Below are positions 41,858 to 52,584 of a DNA stretch of 64,000 nt, piece after piece. Each line of letters starts with the position of its first letter. The first letter of the stretch is position 1. The notes beneath the pieces were generated by a model, which was not told the origin of the DNA, searched no databases, and saw only the letters and a list, made by a program, of their open reading frames with translations. The position numbers and the translations under genes are program-made. Origin of the DNA: Penicillus capitatus (taxonomy: Eukaryota; Chlorophyta); contig OZ287700.1 of NCBI GenBank assembly GCA_965649825.1, positions 434,001-498,000 on the forward strand, given 5' to 3'.

Positions 41858-43118
41858 ATGAACGAGCAACGGAGGAGGCGACACGGCCATCGTTCCCTTC
41901 AGACACTGGGCCAACGCTACCTCGTCGGCGGAACCCTCGGAGAGGTGTTCGTTCGCATCCGAGGCGCTCGTGCGCGCGTTCGGTCTGTTCAGGGATCCTT
42001 CGCAAAGGTCAAGTATGCCGAACACAACATCACGCGTCAGCCTGTCGCTATCAAGATCATCTCGAGGAAGCGTCTGACCCGTGAGGGTCTCTGCGACGCC
42101 GTTGACCAGGAGATCGCCATCGCACGTCGCCTTGAGCATCCAAACATCGTCAACATTCAAGACGCATCTCTCCCGTTTCTCACATCCGTTGTCGACTGCT
42201 CGTTCCCACTAGGTGCACGTGACAGACGAGAAGATTTGTATTATTATGGAGTACGTGGACGGTGGCACCCTGTTTGACAAAATCGTGAGAGAGGGACCGC
42301 TGAAGGAACCGGCAGCTCGCTCTATATTTCGGCAGCTGCTCGACGCCTTGATCCATTGCCACGGTCAAGGTGTCCTTCATCGGGATCTCAAACCAGAAAA
42401 CGTGCTGCTCGCCAGCAATGGCGACGTCAAGCTCTCGGATTTTGGTCTCAGTAGTTTTTTAACTGAGCACGATGGAGAAAACGGATCCGACCGGAAGATC
42501 TGCGGGACGCCGAACTACACAGCTCCAGAGATTCTTCAGCGACAGGAGCACCAAGGATCCCCTGTCGACGTCTGGTCGCTGGGTACGGGAAGTCCTTTGC
42601 ACGCACGCATCGCGCAGGGCCTGCTGGATGGTGCAGGGGTTGTATTGTATGTCATGGTGGTTGGGAAATTGCCTTTCCAAGAGAGATCGTTGACGAGACT
42701 CGTCCGCAGGATCGTCTCGGGAGCGTACGAACTGTCAACGTCCCTGTCTCCGACGCTCCGAGACCTCCTGCAGAAGATGCTGAAAGCAGATCCCGGCGAA
42801 CGAATACGACTCGTCGACATCGCGAAGCACAAATGGGTTGCTTCAGGCAGTTCTCGGCATCCAGATGGCGCCGATATTGACAGCCGCCGTGTGTGGTTAG
42901 ATGCAGAGAACGATGCTGTCGAGGAGGAGAATGGAGAACTCGCGGTCTTGGACGACATCAGCGTGCGAAAGAAGGGTTTCGCTTCGCATGGCGGCGACCG
43001 TTCCTCGATGAGACATTTCAAAATCGATGCGATCGATGGAAGCAGAAGAGCTGCTGCCGACGATGCAGAAGTGGCGGCAGTCTCTGCACACAAGCAGACA
43101 TGCACCGCCGAATGGTAG
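41858..43118 (+). CDS. Ser/Thr protein kinase, CAMK/SnRK (CIPK-like) group (spliced)
   Basis: Kinase subdomains in order: a glycine loop split by an intron (RYLVGGTLGE | GSFAKVKYAEH; acceptor CTGTTCAG), VAIKIISRKRL (ATP-site Lys), HPNIVNI, CIIMEYVDGGTLFDKIV, HCHGQGVLHRDLKPENVLLA (catalytic loop HRDLKPEN), VKLSDFGLSS (DFG), GTPNYTAPEIL, PVDVWSLG | VVLYVMVVGKLPF (intron GTACGGGAAG...GGTGCAG), and DPGERIRLVDIAKHKW. All catalytic residues are present, so it should be active. After the kinase domain there are only about 100 residues, acidic then Lys/Arg-rich, without a clear NAF motif or EF-hands. Confidence 0.92.
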
Positions 43119-43679
43119 AGCCGTCGTGCTTTCCTTCTTCTGATCTCTGCGGCGTGTTCTGGCAGCGAAGTGGCCCGCCGCTCGAATTCCGTACGCTGCT
43201 TGGTATCAGTGGTCCGTGAAAGCGACGAGACAGCTCGTGTGGATCCAGCTCACTGAGCAGCTGGCCGATTCTTAATTTTTATTCGGTGAAGATGTGTACT
43301 GACGCGAAACAAACTGCGTTTGTGGGGGGGGAGTCAATTGCCTTTCATGCCCGACCTCTCGCATGTCTCACCGTCCTTCTGTGAAATGCATCGTCGTGTT
43401 GTGCAACAGTGTGTCCGTGCTTCATTTTGAAGTGATGACAGTCGAAGAGTGGATTGTTCGGTCTCTTCCTCGACTGCCGATTGTGTAAACGTGCAGATTG
43501 CCGTTGTCTCGATCTAGCTCCCTTTGCATCTTCGTCCACACGACCGCTGCAAGTCTATCACTCTTTTGTCTTCCTGTACTCGGACTCGAGACGCTGCACA
43601 TCTTCTCTGGCATTGCAGAGCTCAGAGCTTGGTATCTGAAACAGGCCGGCCTCCGAGATCAAGGTACTGCAAGGTCACC
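43119..43679. other. Spacer between kinase gene and duplicated region
   Basis: Holds the 3' end of the kinase gene and then sequence with no recognised gene. A G-rich run (GTGGGGGGGGAG) lies at 43,321-43,332. Confidence 0.35.
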
Positions 43680-46600
43680 CGACACTCGAGTGCAGGTCTC
43701 TCGGACAGAAGGTCGTGTACGGTAGTGATAGCAGACAGCAGCATCGCGACACACGACAAGCTGAGCTGTCCTCCGCCTTGTCTCTCGGCGGGACAAGATT
43801 CACCAAAGAGATCTGTGGATCTCAGACTTCTTCGGCCAACAGATGGCGGACGTGATCGACGACGCAATGCGTCCCAGATAGACACGCTTCGCAAGAGCCA
43901 CGCAGGCATCGGAGATTTAGTGTTTCGTGGCCATAACATGCGCAACGTTACAGGATTTGGGACTAGTTGCTTGAACAATGTTTGGAAATGCTACTTTTCA
44001 GAAAGAGTAACATCCAGTAAAGAGTGTTAGAACAGTGGTTGGAGAGAATTCGTAAATGGTCGCTTTTTTGTACAGGGTGACATTCCATTAAAAAGTCTCA
44101 GAACGGTTGGTAAGCAAGCTTGTAAACTGTAACTCTTCAGAAAGTGTGATGTTGCGACGTCCAGTAAAAAGTGTGACATCTCGAGAAAAAGTGTCATGTT
44201 GGTGGAGCACAGAAGAAAAGATGCCCACCCCGCCACAAAGTCTGCATGCAAAGAATAAGTGAGAAACTGTGACTTTGCCATAGAAGAACTTACGGTCGGC
44301 GAGCGGCGCCTCGCAGTGCGGCGCGGGCGGTCACCCCGAACGAGCACTGGCACCGATTCCAGTCAGGGTGCGCGAGGAGAACGAGATGCAACCGATGATC
44401 GACTACTGGGAGGCAGGTCGTGCGGCCCTCGATGCGGCGACGCGCAGCGCGGACATGCAAGAAAGGGGTCCATGACATGAAAGGAGGAAAAGGGGGACCC
44501 GAGAAAAACACAGGCACAACAGGGAAACATCAAAGAGAGCAAACGAACACATGCAGGTGAGAAAACAGACAAGGAAAGGGAAACGACTGTTAAGAGCAAG
44601 AAACGCAGGGGAAACAGGCAAACAGGCAGCGAGGAGAGCACACGAGAGGAAGAGATGAAAAAACGGACAGGGGGAGACACAAGAGACACCCGGGAGGGAG
44701 GAAAGAGGAAGAAAATTCGGTCCCGGGTGTCTGAGAGCTGCACGTTACCTCCGTTCATCTACAGTGTACACCCGCCTGCCCCATGTGCGCGACCCCGAAA
44801 GGCGGGCAGGTCGCCAAGGCCCTACCCGCTGGTGCCGCGAAAGGGGTCGACGCCGCTGCCTCGGGGTGGGAGGCGGATGCAGTTGGCTGGTGGACGGTTT
44901 CTGGTTCTCTGGGGTCTGGATGTTGATTCGGATGCGCTCCACGCTCCAAGGTCCATCCGACCTGCAGCCTGTCTCAGAGTCTGGATTCTCTGAGTTCTTG
45001 AGTTCTCGGCAGCTCTGCCCTCTCCAGTCCATCATTCTGCTCTTCGCCTTCTTCCAGAACTTTCTCGGGAACTTGTTTGTCTGGGTCCTTTTGCACCACA
45101 GTCACGTGTTTTCATGTTGTGATCTTCGCTGTTAATCACATGTATAAGCAAGAACAGAGATGGATGGTCTTACTCTTGATGCGTGGATTCAGCAATAGTT
45201 GGTCTCTTGACGGTGTGGAAGACAGAAGTCAGGACTGAGACCATGTCGATTAGCGCACACTTCGTGGCAACACTGAGAAATCAGCTGACGAACTCAGGCA
45301 GGTTTCCAGGCTTGTCTTCTATGTTCTCAATGACCATCGGCTTCGATGCCTCCAGTCGACGTCAATTCAACGAAGAACGCGGGAATCCATGAATCACTGG
45401 AGTCCTGATAGTGGCTCTTCCCTCAGCTATGTATGCCGGGACGTATCTCTCTCAGCAGAAAATGCTTCGTCCTATCTCAGGACTGTGACATCGTTTAGAG
45501 AGGAGAGTGTATAAAGGATAGGCAAACCTTTCGATTGCATCTTTCCAGTGGATGCTGTTGATCCCTTAAGCAGCCCAAAATCCGACTGCTTGCATCAGCT
45601 CCAGTCCAGGACTGCATTAGTTGACAGCTCCCTTTATGAACTCGCATCCCTTCCAGTGGTGTTGGTAGCCAGGGAAGACGTTCTGCTTCTTCAGATCGCA
45701 GTCCAGCAGACAACCCATCGACGCCTGGCTGAGAACCCTCATTCAATTGGGACACATCACTTCTATTCAGTAGATAGTAATGCGTCAGTCTTCAGCAGAC
45801 ATCCGTCCACTGCCTGACAGAACGTGTTCAAGCGCACTCTAAGACTCTATGGATGACCTACCTCGTTAGTGGTGAGTCTTTACTGGGAGGACGATGTGGA
45901 CAGATCCTTCCTGTAGATTCTGTCGATATGTCTTGGCGGTCACACTGATGCGAAGCTCCACGAGCCCCAGAGAGCCACCGTGGCAGATCACTTTTCTTCG
46001 ATGGCCATTGACCACTTGTCATGTCTTGAGAGGTCGGGCCATCTCCTCAGCAGCACCCTTATCTTCGACAGGGTCTAGAGATCAAACGTCGTTTAACCAC
46101 TGGACTCCTTTCGGTGACCTCGCCTATTGGACAGAGGGTTGTTGTCATTTCATCCAGGCTTCTTGAGATGTGCTCTCCAGACACATTCGGAAAGAACTCC
46201 ATTCCAGTCAGCACATTGGATTCTGATGGGCAGGTGTGGCATCTCCACACTGTCGATTTCTTCTCTTGTGTACAGGTCACTTTTAAAGGCCATCCAGTCT
46301 CCGCTAAATGCTGAATGCCCGCGAAACGGAAGAAACTGCGCTTGCGTTTACTGAATGGATGCTAATGTGCAGCAGCTGGATTCTGCATGCTCCGGCAAGA
46401 TCAACTACATCTGTACTCGTCTTGGACACTTCGTTTTCGATCTTATTTTCTGACGTGATTGAGAATGGCTCAGACCTGACTTGTACAGACGCTCTTTCTC
46501 GGACTCTTTCGAAAAAGGATTTCGTGTCAGTCACACAAGAGATGATTCGCCTGTATGGCATCTGCAAACTGACGAGAAGCTCCCTTTCTGGCGGATCCAT

Positions 46601-48010
46601 CATTTTTGTATTCGGTTTGATCCAGGTTCTCTGTGGAATTCTGGTACTCCATGACGTTGAACATGCACCAGTTGCCTGCAGATGAACGTTTCCACACATC
46701 TTGATGTATCCAAAGACGCCAGGGAAATCTGCTCCAGCTTCATTCTGAAAGACCGATTCTGTTTCTGGGGACGATCCAAATTATTTTCGGATGTCTTGTG
46801 TCCTGCGCCGACGTGTGAGCACGAGATGCTCGGTCGACTGGATCCCCGTGACGTACAGTTCTTTCTCCATCTCTCACAAGAAAGCGAACCGGATCCTTGT
46901 TGGAGCATCATCTACACTAACTGGATCACAATACATTAGAAGAACAAGATAGGCCTTACGGTAGAGGATTCATGAATGTCTGTTCATGATGGTCTTCTGG
47001 CAGAAAACGGTGTGCTCCAGAACAGAGTCTGTATTCAGAAGACCATCTCTCTTCATCGACATCGAAACATGAGCCTCCTCACTCTTTTTCGTGAGCATGT
47101 GCAGTCCATGCATTCTCTCGGCCACTGTGATTCAACTGCTGCCCATTTGTTGACAACGCAGAACGAGGTCCATCCGGACTCGCACGAAACACCGAAGGAT
47201 GGTTTCTCGCTTCCGATTCAACGGCTTCCATGCAAACGGGTTTGCTTCTCATGACCTTTATAGAACGAAAGAGAAATCAGGGATGTGAACAACGAACAAA
47301 GACGGACTCACTTTCTTCTGTCAGCAGTCCAAATAGCACTTCCTCAGCACAGTCTTCGGGACGACAGTCTGCAAGCCCTGTCTTATCTTACAAAGGGCAG
47401 CGATTGGAAAGGAAAATCCAGAAGATGAAGTGATTTGTTGCAGCAGCACATGCAAAGTGACATATAGCCAGTCTCCATCAGCAAATGACAGCAAGTATGA
47501 CCATTAGTACCTCCAGCCATGGCAGACAGTAAGTAGGACGACGACAGCCTCAGAGTACAACGCGGCAAAAAAAGAACCGCGGCACTCTCCGAACATTAGA
47601 GAACTGCAAAATAGCAAGATCGTGAGAGCCTCCATCTGTGAATAACAGTAAATCAGACCGTAAGAGCTAGCCTCCATGCATCATAAAACGGCAGACAGCA
47701 AGTAGTGCGACAGCTTCCAGCTATTGTAGACAGCAAATAGGATGGTAACAGCCTCAGTGCATCAAGAAACAGCAAAACAGTGAACTAAACGAGCACGACA
47801 GCCTCCACTGACACCAAAATAGAAAACAGGACGATGACAGCCTCCAGCAATGGCAGACAGCCTCCAGCCAGTAAGGCAGAGAGTAGGTCAGCGAGAGCCA
47901 TCCGGCAGCAAAGCAGACAATGGGACCACAGCCTCCAGCCAAGGTAAACAGAGAGTAGGACGATGAGTGCCTTCGGACAACAAAGCAGCAAACCAAACGA
48001 CCATGACAGC
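43680..48010. repeat. Long dispersed duplicate, copy 1
   Basis: This segment aligns with 58,820-63,960 in the same order and orientation. The part 44,190-45,040 is nearly identical to 59,340-60,190, whereas flanking parts are clearly diverged and copy 2 has several hundred extra bases around 61,500-62,200. Both copies end in an array of degenerate AGCCTCCA-type repeats. On the minus strand both copies keep a convincing intron (GTAAGT...TTGCATGCAG, 53 bases, about 44,244-44,296), so the core may contain a spliced gene. On the plus strand a frame reading REENEMQPMIDYWEAGRAAL is also kept. I cannot decide the product. Confidence 0.7.
47440..48010. repeat. Degenerate AGCCTCCA repeat array, left of the Crypton
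   Basis: An irregular tandem array with units of roughly 35-40 bases containing GACAGCCTCCA followed by variable sequence and A-rich CAGCAAGTAGGAC-type segments. Similar arrays stand at 52,060-52,410 and 63,240-63,960. Shared longer strings (for example AACTAAACGA then CATGACAGCCTCCACT-like sequence at 47,780 and 52,300) show they derive from one source. Confidence 0.75.
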
Positions 48011-48044
48011 CTTAAAACAGCAGGATAATAGGTAAGACTATCGT

Positions 48045-51000
48045 CGGGCGCGAGCATGCGTGGTACCGTGGTACCCTTGCACTTCGCGAGCAAAGTTGAC
48101 TCAGCTTTTGAGCAGCGCGTCCGAATAGATGCATCTGCCAAAAACGACAACTACAGTGGCTTTACCTGTTGTCCTTTCTGTAAGCCAATGACTCCACAAG
48201 CGATTGCAAGCGCGTGGTGAGTTGTTCGCGTGGGTTGAGCTCCTCCGTCGTCGTCTGTCGAATCGTCCTTTGACCGTGCGGCATCGTTCTTGGTCTCGTT
48301 TGGCAGTCCAGACGAGAGCAAATCCAACTTCAACGCAAGCAGAAGCGCAAAGATATCAAGAACAGCAGCGAAGGTCGACTTAGCCGAATCTACCTTTTTT
48401 GATCGACGAATTTATTATTTGTCAATTACCATAACGCGTCTTCTGAGCGATTTGCCTCAACGTGGCAGTGAGTGTCCTTCATGGACTTTCATTTTTGCGA
48501 TACACGACGCTTGTGACAAATCGAGAATGTCGTCGGCGCCTTGCAATTTTGTGCAAGGTAGCTTAAATGATAGAAACTGGAAATCCAAAGAGCAGTAGGT
48601 CCGCAGAGAGCTCTATTTATGAGCATTTGAGCAAACACATTGTTCTTGCGTCCTCAAGTGTTTGACTTGCTGAGCTGCTCCGCCAGTTCCCAGATCGCGA
48701 GCTTCTTGTCTCCCTGTTGTCGCAGGCGTTCCACTTGACTGACGGCTTCATCAGTAGTCATGTGTCGTTCGAACTCTTCCACCTTGTTAGCAACAATCTG
48801 AATTCTTCTCACGTATGATCTCTGGTCCTTCGTGAGCATCCTTTCTTTAACCGGTCTCGTAGCATCTGACTCCCTGACTGCGTGTAGTCCTCCTTCAAAG
48901 TGAACGCCTTCAATCGTCACCTCACTTCTCCACAAGTGTACGACATCCTTCACTTCCATTTCTAGAAAGAACACAAACTTATAGATAAGTGACCGCAGAA
49001 GGAAACCGTGACCATTGAGCGGGCGAAGTCCTCTCTTCTTGGAGCACCGAGGTCGTATCGTTCTGTTGTTCAGAGGGCACTGTCCAGTTGGATTGGGGGC
49101 CACTGCCGGCTCCGACATTTGCTTTGTCACATGACTCAATAACTGATTTGTTGTCGAGAGCGCTTCACGGATTTGTCCCATCTCGTTCGAATGTATAAGC
49201 GACAAGGTAGCATCATCGCCCAGCGCTCCAACTGTAGGATTTGTTTCTTGAGAGAAGGACTTCACGTATTCAATCCACTTGTTCAGGACTTCTTCGTTTC
49301 GACGAAATAGCTCCGTGGAAAAGATGCGCATGGAAGGATAGTGTTGTTTGTAATAACCGATGTCCTGCCAGAATGTCTCTTTGAGCACGCGAAGAGTTCG
49401 CAAGACTGAAATCGGGGTTCGCTCTTGTCGATGTCTCAGTTCCAGAGCTTTTTTCTCCACCTCTGGGTCATCTACAGAGCTCAAGAATGCGTCAAATAAC
49501 GCCTCGCTTCCAGGATTTGTGGCAACGAAGTCACGGACACGTGCCAGAGAACGAGGCATCCAGAACGAACCCATGTTCCGGTAACCTGCCAAACGGGCGA
49601 CGAGATCTGCCTCATAGACGAAGAAGTAGTGGCATCTGTTAACATCCACCGACCATAGCCCCAGCTGGGTGATTTCGTCATCACTCAGGTTGCACATTTT
49701 TCCTGCATTCACCCACGAGTTACAATGGATTGAAGGGATACACTTTGTAAACAGTCGATTTGGGCCTTACCGATGTAAGTTCCGAGTTGTCGAGGCATGT
49801 GATTGACCAGCCCACTGACTCCCGTATCTGTGGTTTGCCCGAGTTCCAATCTTTCTTCCCGCAATGCACTAGCACTGGGCGGCGTCGTCCGGTTCTTTCT
49901 AGACCGCATCATCATAATATCATACCTGTCAATGACCACATCATTATTTGTTTTTGTTCTTGTGAACTCACCAATCTTTCGGCTCGGACAAAACATCAAC
50001 CTCCTCCTCGCCATCCATGAAAAAACGCTCAAACAGCCACATGGCCATTGATGACTGGGGACAAATAGAAGGACATGATCTTCGAACGATCAACTTTTTC
50101 TGCGGCTTCTTAGTCTTGGATGCGTTAGATCTTGATGTTTTGTAACGGAACTGCAGAAAATAGATAGGCGTCATCGCCATCCTCAATCCCGGGTTAGCCT
50201 CCGTGGTGAATGTATTCGAGAAGAGGTCGCAAAACTTCCATCGGGCAAGCTCATCAAACCTGCTTATACTCCAGAGCTGTGATAAAAGAAGACACCTGAG
50301 TCGATGGCTGCTCCAATTATCTCGTCGCAAGAGTAGATCAGATTGACGCTTGATAATCGAAAACGGGTCATCGATGAAGATGTCTCTTTGCCGGTCCGTG
50401 TATGACCTAAAGAATAACACCTGCAAGATGCATACTTCAAATGCAAAGCTCACTTCTCCCTGTTGTCGATTTCGCTATTTGCCACATTCTGTAGCCACGT
50501 GGCAATCAAAGGAAAATCTCGCAGACCGGGAGTAGACGGCTTTCCAAGAAGCAATCTTTGCTTCTTGAATAAGTCAGCTATGGCGCTGACAAACTTAGTA
50601 GCGTTTGCAGAAGTGAAACGTTGACTGCCTCTTGAAGGAGCATACTCAGCAATGCCATTGACAAAGCTGTAAAAGGAGGGTTCTCCACCGGTAAGGCACG
50701 TCTCCTAAAGAATCCTCGTCTGCGAAGAGCAACTGGAGAGGACATGCCTGGTCGAGGGCCGCTTGGAAGAACTCGTGTGCTCGAGTCTCCGTGACGAGAA
50801 TCATCGAAGAGTCCGACCAAATCGAGGGATCCTTGTGGTGAGTGAAAAGCTACAGAACCCACAGCGCTCTCACTCATTAGTGTGATGATCACACTTACCA
50901 GAAAGAGGTTCTGGACAGTCACCCATTGTTTGAAAGTCGACGAACGGTTCTCCACGTCCTTGACAATCTCATTCTTCCGCATATGAACGTCCGAAGACAT

Positions 51001-52030
51001 CTCCGCGTCGGGAGATATGCCTAGCGCAGTCAATGGATCCTTCTTGAACATCGCAACTATGCTTTCTGTTTTCTTCGCGCGAGGTCCGTTCTCCTCAGCA
51101 ACAGCTGTGCACGTGTGTCAATGAGGCTATAGGGGAGAGAGGCGCTTGCTTGTTGGCGTGAAGTCCATAGCGACATCGGTGTCATGTGTTCTTTGTTTGG
51201 CGGCGGCGAGTTCTTCAAGCTCAGAGACGGCACTCTCGAACGTTGTGCGCAAAAAGGGATCGAAAAACCCCGAGCATCTTCCATAGATTTGCTTCAAGTG
51301 CCGCACACCATTCATGATCGCACGCTCGTCACCATGAACACCAAAGACGTCGGCAACAAATGTGTCCCAGTCGAAAGACGAGTCTCTCTGTGCAATGTGA
51401 AGAGTTACGTAGCACCTAAGCACAAAACAGTCTGTATCCTAGTGTGAAATAATCGACAGACATCACCGAACATAGTTCACGTGTCGCTTGATCTTTGGCG
51501 CCAGCGAGATCTGTTTTCTGTAATGCTTCTCCTGGAGTTTGGACTTACAGTTGACAGATTCCTTGACCATGCCTTCGCGACTCATGATTTCCTCGAGTGC
51601 TGCTCCGCATACAATTGGTGTAGAAGTGCACAGACAACAGATGCCAGTTTTACCTGATTTGCTCGTTCCATAAGAAGTCAGGAAGGCAGTAACTTCGCAG
51701 TCTTTTATCCATACATACCTAGAATCGATAGCAGAGTTAGAAAACGAAACATTCGCTGTCCAGAACGGCTGAGTGACGGGCACAACAATCTCAGACATCG
51801 AATAACCCTTCGTTCTTTGGAGAAGGCAACTTAAAATGTCTAAGTCGGATTATCTTGTTTTGCAAAGCCAGATATCTCAGTTCCTTGACTGTGGTGTACG
51901 TGGTACCATTTACGAGACCCGTCATTAAAAGTACCACGGCAGATATTTGCAGTACCACGGCAGATATTTGCAGTACCACGGTGGTACCACGGCGCTCGTG
52001 AGCAATTTGCGTAAAGTACGTGACAGCTCG
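48045..52030 (-). mobile_element. Putative Crypton-type transposon
   Basis: This segment carries the tyrosine recombinase gene below and is bounded on the left by GTGGTACCGTGGTACC (from 48,059) and on the right by several GTACCACGG copies in inverted orientation (51,930-51,982). The right cluster has two tandem 21-bp units GCAGTACCACGGCAGATATT and an odd palindrome GTACCACGGTGGTAC. Outside these lie AGCCTCCA arrays on both sides. Cryptons usually lack long terminal inverted repeats, so treating these as recombinase sites is inference. A second small minus-strand ORF with an intron lies at 48,050-48,400. Confidence 0.6.
48654..51423 (-). CDS. Crypton-type tyrosine recombinase (spliced)
   Basis: Read on the minus strand, exons give a Crypton/Ndc10-like recombinase. 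The first catalytic Arg is in LWSISRFDELARWKFCDLF. A beta-hairpin region with basic residues leads to SICPQSSMAMWLFERFF, matching the usual Cp..aLa.yLf.Rf block. The H-x-x-R box is VNHMPRQLGTYIG, and the C-terminal block NLSDDEITQLGLWSVDVNRC then HYFFVYEADLVARLAGYRNM carries the nucleophile Tyr. After it FWMPRSLARV and TFWQDIGYYKQHYPSMRIFS fit the Crypton C-terminal region. Introns include GTGAGCTTTG...TTCTTTAG and GTGAGTTCAC...CATTGACAG. The first two exons (from 51,423) are less sure. R, H, R and Y are all present, so it may be active. Confidence 0.8.
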
Positions 52031-52059
52031 TACGACAACTCGCGCAAGTGGATATAGTC

Positions 52060-52410
52060 TGAATATAAAGCCTCCAGCCAGGGTGGACATCGAGTAGGAC
52101 CACAAAGCCTCCATCCAGTCACAACAGAGCGCAAGTAAGACGACACAGCCTCCAGCCAGGGTAGACAGCAAATCAGAACATAGCAGCCACCATACCCAGC
52201 AAAACAGGAAGTAGGACATGAGTGCCTCCATCAGCAAGTAACAGCAAACCGTACCGTGAGAGCCTCCATGCATCAAAAAATGCCAAGACAGCAAACTAAA
52301 CGAACATGACAGCCTCCACTACTCAGACCATGACAGTCTCCATCCACAGCAAAACAGCAGGTAAGACACTAAGCGACCTCCATCCACAGCAGACAGCAAA
52401 AACCCCACCA
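52060..52410. repeat. Degenerate AGCCTCCA repeat array, right of the Crypton
   Basis: Same family as the arrays at 47.4 kb and 63.2 kb: repeated CAGCCTCCAGCCAGGGT and GAGTGCCTCCATCAGCAAG-type units. It lies immediately outside the GTACCACGG-rich right edge of the Crypton segment. Confidence 0.75.
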
Positions 52411-52584
52411 AAGTCTCACATCCAAAAAAATACACAAGCCAACCACAACAAATCGAAGGTGGAATGGCAGAAAACAAGACAAGAAAGAAAACAGCCCCGG
52501 GAATTGTTTTTGTTTTTTAATTTTTTGCAGAAAATCTCACACAAAAAGGTGTGAGATGTGTAGAATATAAAAATTTTTGTCCCT

